A DNA stretch of 64,000 bases from Serripes groenlandicus (taxonomy: Eukaryota > Mollusca > Bivalvia > Cardiida > Cardiidae): contig JASEVX010000013.1 in NCBI GenBank assembly GCA_031761405.1, positions 39,880,601 through 39,944,600 on the forward strand, read 5' to 3'. The translations under genes were made by a program, and so were the position numbers. Below, in pieces: positions 20,301-30,010 of the stretch (positions within the stretch are counted from its first letter, which is position 1; each line of letters opens with the position of its first letter). Under the pieces are notes generated by a model. That model did not search any database. It was not told the DNA's origin and was given only the letters and a program-made list of their open reading frames with translations.

Positions 20301-21399
20301 GTTTGATTCTTCGGAGCACAAGAGTTGGGGATTCTGAATAATTCTTCTGTTGTTCGTCATCGTCCATGTCATCTTCAATAGGTTTAAAAGGATCGAAGCA
20401 ATAGGTGTCAGATGGGTGATTGTCATTAATGGAAGTATTTAGCCCATGCTCTTGGCTGTCTGATTCCTTTGATGGAACTCTGTCTTCAAAAACCTCCTCC
20501 TGTGAGAAGTCATTGTTAAGTAAACTCAGAATTAGTTTTTCTTGCTCTCTGTCGTAATCACTAGAGTTACTTGATCTTGATTTAATGGAACCTCTAGATA
20601 GTTTGCTGTCAATTGTATTACATCTTGGTATTTCTTCACTTGGTAAATTAGTGGAAGACTTTGGGCTGTCAAACGTGCCTACACTACTGGTTGATCCCAT
20701 AGATTCTCTTGCACTGTCGTCTGTCGATGCTGTTGATTTTCTTGTCTTTTCTTTGGATGGGGATTTTTTCCTTCTTGTAATTCTCTTTACAATATCAGGC
20801 CAGGACTTCTTCTTCGGTTTTTCTGAAGTATCAGACACTGAAAGCTTCCTGGCGGCCTTTTCAGAGTTTCTACGTTGTTTAAAGTCTGGTATCCTTAGGT
20901 CCATGTTGACGGCCACCGTCTGGTCATCTGCAATAGAAAGAGATCGGGAGAGTTTTGGACGGGACCCTTTGGTGTCAGAAGGATTAATAGTTTTGCTTCT
21001 CATTAGTTTAGGGTTAGATGCAAAAGATGGGGCTCGTCTAAATTCTGGTCTGTCACCGCCGGAAAGTGATTGCTGTTTCTCCAAAACTGGTCTCTTCTTT
21101 GCCTTCTCCAGGGGCTTCTCAAACATGCTAGCCATTCCCTCATGGTGAAAGTCATAGGGGTAACTGTAAGTGGAGAACACATGGGGCTTTCCTTTGTCAT
21201 GTTTTGAAGATGTCATATCGTTTAAAAGGGATTTTTGTCGTCCGAATATGGAATGGTTCCCAATGTGTCCTGAATTTGGGTCCTGATTGTCCTTGGCACT
21301 CTTCCCAAAAGTTGCTCCGGAGTTACCTTTCCCGAAGCCTGTGTTCTGATTGTGTGACACCATATGGTGCCCGAACATGTCATTGCCAAACAGCGCCAT
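17344..21399 (-). CDS. tetraspanin with ~870-residue N-terminal extension
   Basis: An uninterrupted 1351-codon frame. The ATG at 21399 has a strong context (A at -3, G at +4), and an in-frame TAA lies about 16 codons upstream, so the N-terminus is set here. Residues 1-871 are low-complexity, Ser/Arg/Lys/Asp-rich and probably cytosolic, with repeated RxxS motifs (S125, S155, S179, S187, S739) and a basic segment at ~195-221. Four membrane helices follow: 872-896, 913-936, 943-970 and 1103-1134. The large loop (971-1102) shows the tetraspanin signature CCG at 1016-1018, PESCC with C1054/C1055, C1064 and GC with C1097 (six cysteines), plus N-glycosylation sequons at N992 and N1093. The 217-residue C-terminal tail is acidic near 1281-1300. 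Tetraspanins organise membrane microdomains and usually total 200-350 residues with short tails, so this length and the absence of introns are unusual. No conserved paralogue name can be given. Confidence 0.92.
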   Translation of the reverse strand: MALFGNDMFGHHMVSHNQNTGFGKGNSGATFGKSAKDNQDPNSGHIGNHSIFGRQKSLLNDMTSSKHDKGKPHVFSTYSYPYDFHHEGMASMFEKPLEKAKKRPVLEKQQSLSGGDRPEFRRAPSFASNPKLMRSKTINPSDTKGSRPKLSRSLSIADDQTVAVNMDLRIPDFKQRRNSEKAARKLSVSDTSEKPKKKSWPDIVKRITRRKKSPSKEKTRKSTASTDDSARESMGSTSSVGTFDSPKSSTNLPSEEIPRCNTIDSKLSRGSIKSRSSNSSDYDREQEKLILSLLNNDFSQEEVFEDRVPSKESDSQEHGLNTSINDNHPSDTYCFDPFKPIEDDMDDDEQQKNYSESPTLVLRRIKHLHPHDVENTSVISTNSDRMTPRSYFSDTSERSSNTKTRDTGPKTKVRDQGKKNGTVVMYTDPSDSETSGAFFDFPQGKPAKQTVLSNRPRRTSDKKRKEPELAEERSSKPSAPQRSSVQDIVKNFQNLKTNPETSGNDKSATKEIFKPEPIHKPYVAPKVFTISPPQSYRPFTSIYSKPVSPGYKKKEPNPDNQVIVQHVQPYTASTPLERVSPKYTNPLKVEPEGKDANGNDNLTADSSESGYGTSHIPNSPKCYDNMKVLNFVNSLPNHSDMEEQSSEISRDEILMNGSETESLEDDESDIYEPQSDLSNVKCVSGSDTDIASINSNISESQLEVTKLLDSPTAVCERVTSEISRHSNQSSPSIIYRKMSDPNVKKPLPAIESLFTYNIAPTNDQPYKKNDKDSIDSNRMKRDPSETELLRIFESDKKPEPLTETEVPLEADVQVVVSRPQSMAPMTESKLYRGPDPSDHSLPKSSRPISYSSSRQYSTTVQESTLTQCIDAVLHLLNCLLVICSLGVIVAGIWLLMKDFNVNNATIILGNNLLQVIVYVSIGGAVVAILAALCLCCGVKKDKYGLSFFAIVLIIVIIAFSSAAILSAIFADKLQGIEFRINFKERLIAKYGNITEVDRENEYFTASWDSMQKLFECCGAEGDVSDMSSWAVFKKFSIWYRKQPFKAHIYVPESCCKKNMDLEVCQGSNHHLLGPPVYGPPMDDIYSQDNPNLNTTGCYDFFASYLASLTTIVALVMGGLAGLYFLTVMLTWVFCFKKNQDYEDFLYGSFYETEHGEDQADYHNNSEHEMETKLTNEHAPSKLDTGNNAKDNSLNKPNPDYVVNQSEYIGIHSTNNSVLRQPEQFNCMQSPPIEETSFMRKSVETVHEKLNKTPLEAQIIPHDFKQQTSKPGEYKIIDNRNEEDSEGSESETDSENDYESENTTFRRNLWLSSESGRAVNLLSIAIEEEDSNFEDSDVEESKVQSNGTYRHY

Positions 21400-22925
21400 G
21401 TTGTTGCTTGGTTTTGTCTTTAATGTCTTAGATAACACAGCTATTTAATTGATCCCTTATAAATCCTTTAAAAACTATAACTTTATTAATGATGATATTA
21501 ATCCATAATGTTTGAATAGGTGTTCACTTTCACTGATCACAGTATGGGCTTATATCCATCAGGTTTTGGTCTTCAAAACTCCTGTTCATAAATAAATCAG
21601 GGCATCTAATTGTTGCATGAACTCCCTACAGAGTTTGTTTGTCGACAAATTGTTGGAGTAATGATTCCAGGGTCTGTGAAGCACTCCATTGGGAGCCACC
21701 ATTAATTAGATCCTTTGTTTCCTTTGGAATATGAGGTGACCCTTGTTATGTTATGGTACTGATTTCAAATGAAATTGAAAATTGATTTCCTTCTTCTCTT
21801 TGTTACTGGTACTGTTAGGTTTTAATTTAATTAGGAATTAATATAAAAGTTAGCAATGTTTATGTGTTAAGTTTGCTTATATATTCTGATTACATTTCAT
21901 TGTGCTTTTCATTGTCTATTTATTTTCTAGTCACAGTGTCCTTTTAGCTTCAAAATACATTATACTTTGACAATTAAGCATGGGCAAACATTCCCCTCTC
22001 AGATAGTTTCTGTGTACTTTTTTTTATATTTATACTCAGGGCTTTGTAAAAGGAACAAAGTGGAGTAACAATATATAGGTCAGTTGAGTATCTAAATTAC
22101 AATGTCATGTGAATCTTCATTCGATTAAATGTTAAACATTAAAAAAATAAACAGTTAAATGTGTATTCGGTGAAGCGCTCCAATTCTGACCCGTTATCAG
22201 ATTAAGAATCTTGATTTATTTTATTAAGAGTTAATTGTCCTATTGAACATCATTGTAGAGGAATCTGACAGATTAAAGAATTATGTCAGATCTATTAAAT
22301 GTTTGTATTATAAACATATCATGTCACATGTCATGCCCTTCGACTCTTCCTATAGAATATCGGCTGATTCTTTGTGTCAGTTGTTTGTTGATATTTAAAT
22401 TACCAAAACCAATGTGTAGGGTACCGCTGTAATAGTCGTAATAATGTCTAGACCAGACAATAACTGACATCCAATGCCCCGTATAAGACTTATTTATTTA
22501 CATTGTTTTCCTGCGTAACTGTTATAAACGATACTGTTGAAGGTCTGAGGTTATTTCAAATGTTGCAGTCCGCGTTGCTTTAATTGTCGAAAATCATGAA
22601 ATTCATCCTCTGCTGTCACTGTTGTATTCAGGTCGAGTTGCAGAGTCAAATTTCCTAGCACGCATTATGGTTTAACCTCTGTCCTTGGCGTTCTGAAGTT
22701 GTATGAGAAGTTGATTGGACAAACTGGATATTGAACTGATTTAGTGGTTCTTGTTTATATGAAGTTTCTGTTTCAATTTATGGGGCTGCAATCTGTAGGC
22801 AAATGTTGGTGAATAAATTGGCTTATTCTTCTCCTTTTGGTCAATCTGAAAGGGGTAGAACAGAAGATTTAGTTTGTAATAGAAACATGTCTTTGATCTT
22901 TGTTACATAATATACCAATTTTTAC
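21400..22925. other. upstream region of the tetraspanin gene
   Basis: About 1.5 kb without MITEs or SINEs, unlike almost every other non-coding stretch here, so it may hold the 5' untranslated exon and promoter. I see no convincing TATA box or initiator, and no other reading frame. Confidence 0.4.
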
Positions 22926-22927
22926 TC

Positions 22928-23072
22928 AATTAACCTCTTTCCCACATACAACAAATCTGTGGCAGACGTCTTTGAAGAAACGACTTTGAACATAATAGCG
23001 GCAAACATTTTGAAAATCTCCAAAATGCGACAGTATATTTATTGAATAGAGTTGAAAACATTCTGCTGTGGA
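22928..23072 (+). mobile_element. TTAA MITE, left half
   Basis: TTAACCTCTTTCCCACATAC ... TCTGTGGCAGACG to GAGTTGAAAACATTCTGC. The hairpin and right end are missing. Confidence 0.65.
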
Positions 23073-23102
23073 AGTTACTCAAAATAATTATCTCATTTAT
23101 TA

Positions 23103-23226
23103 AATTCTTTTGAACACTTAGCTCACAGCAAATAGATATGAGGTCAAATTCTTTTGAGCACTCACAGCATATAGAATTTGGAGGTCAAATTCTTTTGAAC
23201 ATGACACAGCATATATATATATATAT
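23103..23226. repeat. ~45-60 bp imperfect tandem repeat and AT microsatellite
   Basis: AAATTCTTTTGARCAC...CACAGCATATA occurs three times with drift, ending in an (AT)n run at about 23211-23226. Confidence 0.65.
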
Positions 23227-23734
23227 AAGGGTTTCAAAACTTGACATAGATCCCTTGCTTGGAGCTGTGCACAAGTAAATGTATTTATAATGATAATGGT
23301 TATATTAAAAAGCATTATCTTCAGCATAAATCAAAGACTATTTGTTGAAATAAACCTGTTTTCAATCTTACCAATTTGTTACGCTTCGATTGACATTTTT
23401 AAGCCTGATTGAGCTCCACTGTTTAGTTTCATGTTTTGATAATGCAAACAAAATTGAATTTTGTAAATTTGTCATCAGGCGTTACAAAATGTGCATAATA
23501 TTATTCATAATTAATGTTAACAAAACTTTATTTTAACCCTTTGCCTGCTTGAACCGATTTTTTGTGATGCCTGTGCATCCGGCATATAGAGCCTGGCCAG
23601 CTCAGGTGCATCTGGGCCGTCTGACCAACCGAGGCCCTATACTGATGGTTGCTCAACTCAAGATTTCTCACTATAGCTATAATATGTGGACACTTCCAAA
23701 TGTAAAGCTGGACAGTCCATTTAAATTATTCAAC

Positions 23735-24223
23735 ATTTGATATTGAATGGGTTATGCTGTTCCATGTAACAGACAACAATTCATGTCTTTACAGCAGATG
23801 CCTTTTAAAAATATTGTGGGAATTAAAAGGAAACATGACTTGTTTTGAAAAAGTTCTCCTTTTCTCACAGTATTTTCAACTCTATAGTTTTTAAATTTTA
23901 ATTTCAATTTCCCCATTTGACTGATTTTATCACCAGCTATTTTCAAAGCTGACAGCCCTAAAAATATCACTTTAAATCAGCTAGACAATTTATGATCCTT
24001 TCAAACATGGAATAAATACGCAACAGATAAATTCGAAAACATCTGAAGAAATTGTTTGAGTAAATAATTATGTTGAAGTGAAAGTATAATTTTTAAATAA
24101 GTTGAAAATATTGTTGCAAAAGGAGAAATTACTTATTATGAGAAACTACTTCCTTTGCCACTGTGTTTTCAAAAAAAACTTGTGCAGATGTGTAAGAATG
24201 CGCCTAATGTGGGAAATGGTAAA
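23735..24223. mobile_element. two strongly diverged TTAA MITEs
   Basis: 23735-23900 keeps TTACAGCAGATGCC and TTTTAAAAATATTGTGGGAA. 23994-24223 keeps AAGTTGAAAATATTGTTGCA, a half-decayed hairpin and TAATGTGGGAAATGG. Both have weak termini. Confidence 0.5.
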
Positions 24224-24403
24224 ATCATAAAATCCTTCAATCATTTACCTTATATTTCATTTATAAACTCTTCCATATTGAAAATGATCTTTAGGTCGGA
24301 AGAGAAAGGAGTTTTTAACTCATTAATTATTATTATATTTTCCAAAAAATAGATGTCCTGCAGGGAAATCAAAAGTTGAGAGTGTTGGGGTGATCAAGTT
24401 AAT

Positions 24404-24967
24404 TAACTCTTTCCCCACATACAAACTTTTTCTGACTCGGAGTCGCCCCTGCAGCAGACAACTGTTGAAATCATTGTGGCAAAAGGAAAAATTGCTCATA
24501 ATGAAAAAATTCTCAATTTTGTCACAATGATTTAAACTCTATTCAATATTCATACTTTCATTTATAGAGATTTTCTATTTTTTGGACTTGATAATATCAA
24601 AGTTGTTACAAAGGGAGGAATTGATCGTTAAAATGAGCAATTTCTCCCTTTGTCACAATGTTTTCAACAGTATTCAATGATTAACCCTTTCCCTCATATA
24701 GACACTTTCTGGCGCCTGTGCTGCAGACATCTTCTTGAAAACATAGTGACAAAAGAAGAAATTGCTCAAAACGACCACTTTTAGTCATAGCTGGTTATAT
24801 ATCCATTTTCTAATATTCTATTTTTTGACAAAATATGTCGAAAGTAGTCTGCTCCAGAATTGTCGTATGAAGGAAAGGCTTAAACATAGAGCTTTACCAT
24901 ATTTTTAAACCAAATGTTTTCAAAGTCTTCCTCTGCAGAATTGTTGTATGTGGAAAATGGGGGGTTA
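24404..24967 (-). mobile_element. composite of two diverged TTAA MITEs interrupted by a third
   Basis: 24404-24600 carries a left end (CTCTTTCCCCACATACAAAC, CCTGCAGCAGAC) but no right end. 24602-24680 is the central hairpin of a second copy, and its right end resumes at 24884-24967 (CTCTGCAGAATTGTTGTATG). The copy at 24681-24883 sits between. Confidence 0.65.
24681..24883 (-). mobile_element. TTAA MITE nested in a diverged copy
   Basis: TTAA at both ends. CCCTTTCCCTCATATAGAC to TCGTATGAAGGAAAGGC. One hairpin arm is lost (AAATTGCTCAAAACGACC). Confidence 0.8.
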
Positions 24968-25049
24968 AAGCATGTCAATTTATTAGAATATTCACTTAAA
25001 AACGATAAAAAGATAAATAACAAGGGCAGATTTCTGGCCAATCCCATGA

Positions 25050-25100
25050 AATGTCTTTAATCAGGCCAAAGACCTATTAGGTCTTTGATCAGGCTTGTCC
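25050..25100. repeat. perfect palindrome
   Basis: AAAGACCTATTAGGTCTTT is a 19 bp perfect palindrome, flanked by ATCAGGC on both sides (TTTAATCAGGCC and TTGATCAGGCTT). Confidence 0.6.
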
Positions 25101-25226
25101 CAAATAGGTCACCTTTGGGTATACTAAAGCAGGACAAAACAGTAAATTCAACAAAAGAATAAGAAAGTTATTCACTTATATGATAAAAAGTTAAATAACA
25201 AAGGCAGTTTTTGCCCCCCTTTGAGA

Positions 25227-25795
25227 CATTTATAACAAACCTGCAGCAGACGTACTACTTTGAAATCATCTTAACCCTCTCCCACATACAACAAATCTGC
25301 AGCAGTTGACTTTGAAATCATCTTAACCCTCTCCCACATACAACAAATCTGCAGCAGATGACTTTGAAATCATCTTAACCCTCTCCCACATACAACAAAT
25401 CTGCAGCAGATGACTTTGAAATCATCTTAACCCTCTCCCACATACAACAAATCTGCAGCAGATGACTTTGAAATCATCTTAACCCTCTCCCACATACAAC
25501 AAATCTGCAGCAGATGACTTTGAAATCATCTTAACCCTCTCCCACATACAACAAATCTGCAGCAGATGACTTTGAAATCATCTTAATCCTCTCCCACATA
25601 CAACAAATCTGCAGCAGATGACTTTGAAATCATCTTAACCCTCTCCCACATACAACAAATCTGCAGCAGATGACTTTGAAATAATCTTAACCCTCTCCCA
25701 CATACAACAAATCTTCAGCTAGCAGACGACTTTGAAATCATCTTAACCTTCTCCCACATACAACAAATCTGCAGCAGACGACTTTGAAAACATAT
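25227..25795 (+). repeat. 52 bp array made of MITE left ends
   Basis: Ten head-to-tail units plus a leading partial one. Each starts TTAACCCTCTCCCACATACA and continues through TCTGCAGCAGATGACTTTGA to ATCATC. Each unit is the first ~52 bp of the TTAA MITE including the TTAA. Units are nearly identical; the last ones have single changes, and the tenth a 4 bp insertion (CAGCTAGCAGACG). Confidence 0.95.
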
Positions 25796-25970
25796 AGTGA
25801 CTAAAACCTGAAAATCTCCATAAAAGATAGCTTAATTGTTAAATAAAGGTGAAAACATTATGGCTTAGGAGAAATCAGCTCATCATGAGCAATTTCATCT
25901 TTAGCCACAATTTTTTCAAAAGTCGTCTTCTGCTATTGCCTCAAAATGTGCCTGCAGGTGGGAAAGGGGG
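25743..25970 (+). mobile_element. TTAA MITE that closes the 52 bp array
   Basis: The last array unit runs on into a complete copy: interior, hairpin (AAATCAGCTCATCATGAGCAATTTC) and right end CTGCAGGTGGGAAAGG. This shows what the array units were derived from. Confidence 0.85.
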
Positions 25971-26025
25971 AAGAAAAATGTGGCAAATTTTTATATATAA
26001 AAAAGTATAGTTTTAAATATTTTAG

Positions 26026-26254
26026 TTAACCCTTTCCCACATAGACAATTCTGCAGCAGACGACTTTGAACGTATTTTGTCAAAAAATGGAAAATCTCTA
26101 TAACTGAATGGATAACCTATGACAAAAAGTGGAAAACATTGTGGCAAAAGGAGAAATTGCACGTTTTGTGCAATTTCTTCTTTTGTCACTATGTTTTCAA
26201 AAAGCCGTCTGCTGCAGATGCGTTAGTATGCGTCTGCAGGTGGGAAAGGGTTAA
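26026..26254 (+). mobile_element. TTAA MITE, intact, mixed-subtype copy
   Basis: TTAA at both ends. The left terminus is CACATA-type, but the interior and GCAC/GTGC hairpin are those of CTCATACG-type copies, and the right end (GCGTCTGCAGGTGGGAAAGGG) is CACATA-type. The copy looks recombinant. Confidence 0.88.
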
Positions 26255-26597
26255 CAATACTGTGGCAAAATGAGAATTGCTCATCAATTTCTCCTTTTGC
26301 ATTAATCCTTTCCCTGACATACAACAATTCTGCAGCAGACGACATTGAACATATTTTGTCAAAAAATAGAAAATCTCTATGATTGAATGCCGATAGCCTA
26401 TGACTAAAAGGGGAAAACATTGTGGCAAATGGAAAAATTACTCGTTCTGAACAATTTCTTCTTTTGTCACTATGTTTTCAAAAAACTGTCTGCTGCAGAG
26501 GCGTCAGAAAGCGTCTGTATGAGGGAATGAGTTGATATTTCAAATCCCATCTCCCGCAGAGGTGTCAAATTGCGTCTGCATTATGGGAAAATGTTAA
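26255..26597 (+). mobile_element. TTAA MITE remnant carrying a nested copy
   Basis: The outer hairpin (GGCAAAATGAGAATTGCTCATC...CTCCTTTTGC) and right end (CCGCAGAGGTGTCAAATTGC ... TTATGGGAAAATG) surround an inner copy at 26302-26535. The inner copy runs from TTAA, CCTTTCCCTGACATAC to TATGAGGGAATGAG. Confidence 0.72.
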
Positions 26598-26899
26598 TTA
26601 ATAATTTGAAGACAATTTAAAACTAAGCAATTTACTTACAAGTGCATTGTGTATAATTCCTTCAAACTTGAATTAATTTTAATATAAAATAATGTCCAAA
26701 AGGTATACATGTATAAGAGAAGTTAATCTTTTAAATTCCATAAAATTAATTTATGTTCACAAAGTAAAATATAAAGCTCTTTAAACTGGCATTTTAAATC
26801 TTTTTTATTGGCTACCGTCCAAAAATGGAACTGGACTTGAAATTGAAAACAGAAGTCATGGCATTTGAAACCATACCTCAGTCTTGCCATTCATGTTTG

Positions 26900-26958
26900 T
26901 TTGTTTTATTGTGGTTTTACTCCATTTTCAACATTATTTCAGTAAAATTATGTCAGCA
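26900..26958 (-). repeat. SINE tail fragment
   Basis: TTTTACTCCATTTTCAACATTATTTCAGTAAAATTATG matches the SINE 3' region. No body follows; the MITE at 26960 cuts it. Confidence 0.5.
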
Positions 26959-26959
26959 G

Positions 26960-27186
26960 TTAACCCTTTCCCTCATACGACAATTCTGCAGCAGACGACT
27001 TTGATCGCATTTTGTCAAAACATAGGTTATCCATTCAATTAAGGAGATTTTCTATGACAAAAAGTGGAAAACATTGTGGCAAAAGGAGAAATTGCACGTT
27101 TTGTGCAATTTCTTCTTTTGTCACTATGTTTTCAATAAAACTGCTGCAGAGGCGTTAGAAAGCGTCTATATGAGGGAAAGGGTTAA
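26960..27186 (+). mobile_element. TTAA MITE with an internal 30 bp inversion
   Basis: TTAA at both ends, termini CCCTTTCCCTCATACGACAA and TATGAGGGAAAGGG. Positions 27024-27053 are the reverse complement of the same segment in sister copies, flanked by CAT and ATG. The rest is colinear. GCAC/GTGC hairpin. Confidence 0.9.
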
Positions 27187-27261
27187 CTTATCAGTATGAA
27201 GTAGCAGCATATTTGACTTTGAAATTCGTTTTGTCATAATTCCATAAAAGTTAAGAAATGA

Positions 27262-27345
27262 CCGCATCAGTGGTGTAGTAGTAGAGTGTCCGCCTCAGGC
27301 GCGGGAGGTCGTGGATTCGAGTCATTATAACCAAAGTCTTTCAAC
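27262..27345 (+). mobile_element. SINE family B, tRNA-like head fragment
   Basis: GTGGTGTAGTAGTAGAGTGTCCGCC and GGGAGGTCGTGGATTCGAGTC are the box A and box B regions of the family B head. The body stops after about 80 bp. It is not a tRNA gene: no acceptor stem closes. Confidence 0.65.
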
Positions 27346-27592
27346 CCATTCGAAGCTCGAAAAAGATTTGGAAGAGTATAATATTTATGGTGAAAAGTTC
27401 ATCAGTGGAAGTCTGTATAGCATTATGATCTTAGTTTTTCAACCGATCGAATAATACATAAATGAAAACATTGAAGGAAAAAGTAGAAGTTGCTCAATGA
27501 TAAATTACTTCTTTTCCCACAGAGTTATCAAAAGTGATCCACTACAACGGCATCAAAAGTCTGTACCAGGGAAATTAATAATTTAAAATTGT

Positions 27593-27716
27593 TAAACCTT
27601 CCCACTTGCAGACTCATTTTGATGGATCTGTAGCATGAGATAACTTTTGCCACAACAATTTTAAATTGAATTTTAATGTATAATTATACTTTCATTTTTT
27701 ACAGTTTTTTCATGTT
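27593..27716 (-). mobile_element. TTAA MITE fragment
   Basis: CCTTCCCACTTGCAGACTCATTTTGATGGATCTG is a degraded left end. The interior is decayed and the copy at 27718 interrupts it before a right end. Confidence 0.5.
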
Positions 27717-27717
27717 T

Positions 27718-27947
27718 TTAACCGTTTCCCAAGTACAGCATATCTGCAGTATATGACTCTGAAGACATTTAGTATAAAATATGACAAATCTCTATAAATG
27801 AAAGTAAAATTACTGAAAAAAAATAAAAAACATTGTGGCAAAAGGAGAAATTGCTTGTTTTGAGCAATTTCTCCTTTTGCTACAATGTTTTCATGAGTTG
27901 TCTGCTGCAGATGTGTCAAAATGCGTCTGTATGTGGGAAAGGGTTAA
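27718..27947 (+). mobile_element. TTAA MITE, intact CACATA-type
   Basis: TTAA at both ends. The hairpin GGAGAAATTGCTTGTTTTGAGCAATTTCTCC pairs through both arms with a single C/T wobble. Right end CTGTATGTGGGAAAGGG. Confidence 0.85.
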
Positions 27948-28278
27948 ACTCATCTGTTGATGACTTAGTTCTACGTGTGAAATGGTGAAAAGGTCATTTT
28001 TCTGGTGACACGTCTCAAGTAAAGGTCAATTGATATTGTTCAAGTTTTCACGTTTCGCTCTTCTGTGGTAATTAAAAACCGGTTTTACATATATGTAATA
28101 ACAATACCGTATATAGTATAAGGTAGTAATTAAGGAATAGTAAAGTTTCGCCTTTCTAAAATTAACCTGTACATACAGTAGTATTGGTATTGTTCGATTA
28201 AATGGTCTGACAAAAAAGTAGACTGCTAATACTTATAACCAGTCTATGCAAAGATTCTAGCGTTACCCCTCCATTCGA

Positions 28279-28482
28279 TCCCTTTCCCACATGCAGAGCA
28301 CAAGTTTTGAAAATAATGCTGTATTATAAATGAGCCATTTCTGACTGCATTTTGTCAAAAATCTTGACACTTTTCAATAATTATATATACTTTTAAATTT
28401 AGAGATTTTCCATATATTAATTTGCAAAGATTTTTGTCAAAGACATTCTGCTGCAGACCTGCTGTATGTTTAAAAGCGTTAA
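28279..28482 (-). mobile_element. diverged TTAA MITE
   Basis: CCCTTTCCCACATGCAGAGC at left and ATTCTGCTGCAGACCTGCTGTATG at right. The hairpin is lost. A further left-end fragment lies at 28550-28602 (ACAACAAGTCTTCAGCAGAC). Confidence 0.6.
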
Positions 28483-28607
28483 TGTAGCTTAAATAGTCTT
28501 AGCCTTTCTTTGTATTTTTAACTTTTCCATACTGTATACATATCGATACATGTACAACAAGTCTTCAGCAGACAACTTTGAAAACATCTTGACAAAAATA
28601 GGGAACT

Positions 28608-29035
28608 TGTGCTCTCAATTAAGTATTTGGTTGGTTACAAGAAGCTAATTCGTTTTCGAAATTGATCAATTTGAAGTATTATTTGGAGCACAGAAAACTA
28701 AGTTTTGTGCTCAATTAATTATTTGATTGGTTACAAGAAGCAAATTCATTTTCAAAATTGATCAATTTTAAGTATTATTTGGAGCACAGAAAACTAAGTC
28801 TTGTGCTCAATTAATTATTTGAATGATTACAAGAAGCAAATTCATTTTCAAACTTGATAAATTTGAAGTATTATTTGAAGCACAGAAAACTAAGTTTTGT
28901 GCTCAATTAATTATTTGAATGATTACAAGAAGCTAATTCATCACGAGTCTTCTGCTCACGTTTTTGATTGGTTACAAGAAGCAAACTCATTTTCAAAACT
29001 AATTGACCAATCATGCAGAAGTATTATTTGGAGCA
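28608..29035. repeat. ~98 bp tandem repeat, four units
   Basis: Unit contains TTGTGCTCAATTAATTATTTG, then GGTTACAAGAAGC, then AAGTATTATTTGGAGCACAG. It ends about 50 bp before the large inverted-repeat element. Confidence 0.85.
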
Positions 29036-29085
29036 AAGAAAATGTTTTCAGAGTGTTATAGTATGGGGCCTGATGTAGATAGGTA

Positions 29086-30010
29086 TGGAAGGGTATTAAC
29101 GCATAAATTGCATCTTTCCTTCTTACATTACAACTTGCATTCGTACATTTACATCTTGCATTCGTACATTCACATCTTGCTTTGTGACATTCACATCTTG
29201 CTTTGTGACATTCACATCTTGCTTTGTGACATTCACATCTTGCTTTGTGACTTGCACATCATGCTTTGTACATCTTGCGTTGTGACATGCACATCTTGCT
29301 TTGTACATCTTGCGTTGTGACATGCACATCTTGCTTTGTGACTTGCACATCATGCTTTGTACATCTTGCGTTGTGACATGCACATCTTGCTTTGTACATC
29401 TTGCTTTGTGACTTGCACATCATGCTTTGTACATCTTGCGTTGTGACATGCACATCTTGCTTTGTACATCTTGCGTTGTGACATGCACATCTTGCTTTGT
29501 ACATCTTGTGTTGTGACATGCACATCTTGCTTTGTACATCTTGCGTTGTGACATGCACATCTTGCTTTGTGACATTCACATCTTGCTTTGTGACTTGCAC
29601 ATCATGCTTTGTACATCTTGCGTTGTGACATGCACATCTTGCTTTGTACATCTTGCGTTGTGACTTGCACATCATGCTTTGTACATCTTGCGTTGTGGCA
29701 TGCACATCTTGCTTTGTACATCTTGCGTTGTGACATACACATCTTGCTTTGTACATCTTGCTTTGTGACATGCACATCTTGCTTTGTACATCTTGCTTTG
29801 TGACTTGCACATCATGCTTTGTATATCTTGCGTTGTGACATGCACATCTTGCTTTGTACATCTTGCGTTGTGACTTGCACATCATGCTTTGTACATCTTG
29901 CGTTGTGGCATGCACATCTTGCTTTGTACATCTTGCGTTGTGACATACACATCTTGCTTTGTACATCTTGCTTTGTGACATGCACATCTTGCTTTATGTC
30001 TTGCTATGTG
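29086..30010. repeat. left arm: ~35 bp tandem array
   Basis: Alternation of GTGACATGCACATCTTGCTT and TGTACATCTTGCGT, preceded by 22-23 bp ACATTCACATCTTGCTTTGTG units near the end. Apparent proteins of repeated Cys/His text on both strands are array artefacts. Confidence 0.92.

Noticed and set aside
17344..21438. A start for the tetraspanin 13 codons further upstream
   Set aside because: The codon at 21438 is GTG, not ATG. The first ATG is at 21399 with a strong context, and an in-frame TAA lies just upstream of the GTG.
23533..23755. A further TTAA element starting TTAACCCTTTGCCTGCTTG
   Set aside because: The left end resembles the family, but no inverted right terminus or hairpin is present; the resemblance is limited to ~10 bp.
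25227..25795. CRISPR-like array
   Set aside because: The 52 bp units are contiguous with no spacers and are recognisable transposon ends in an animal genome.
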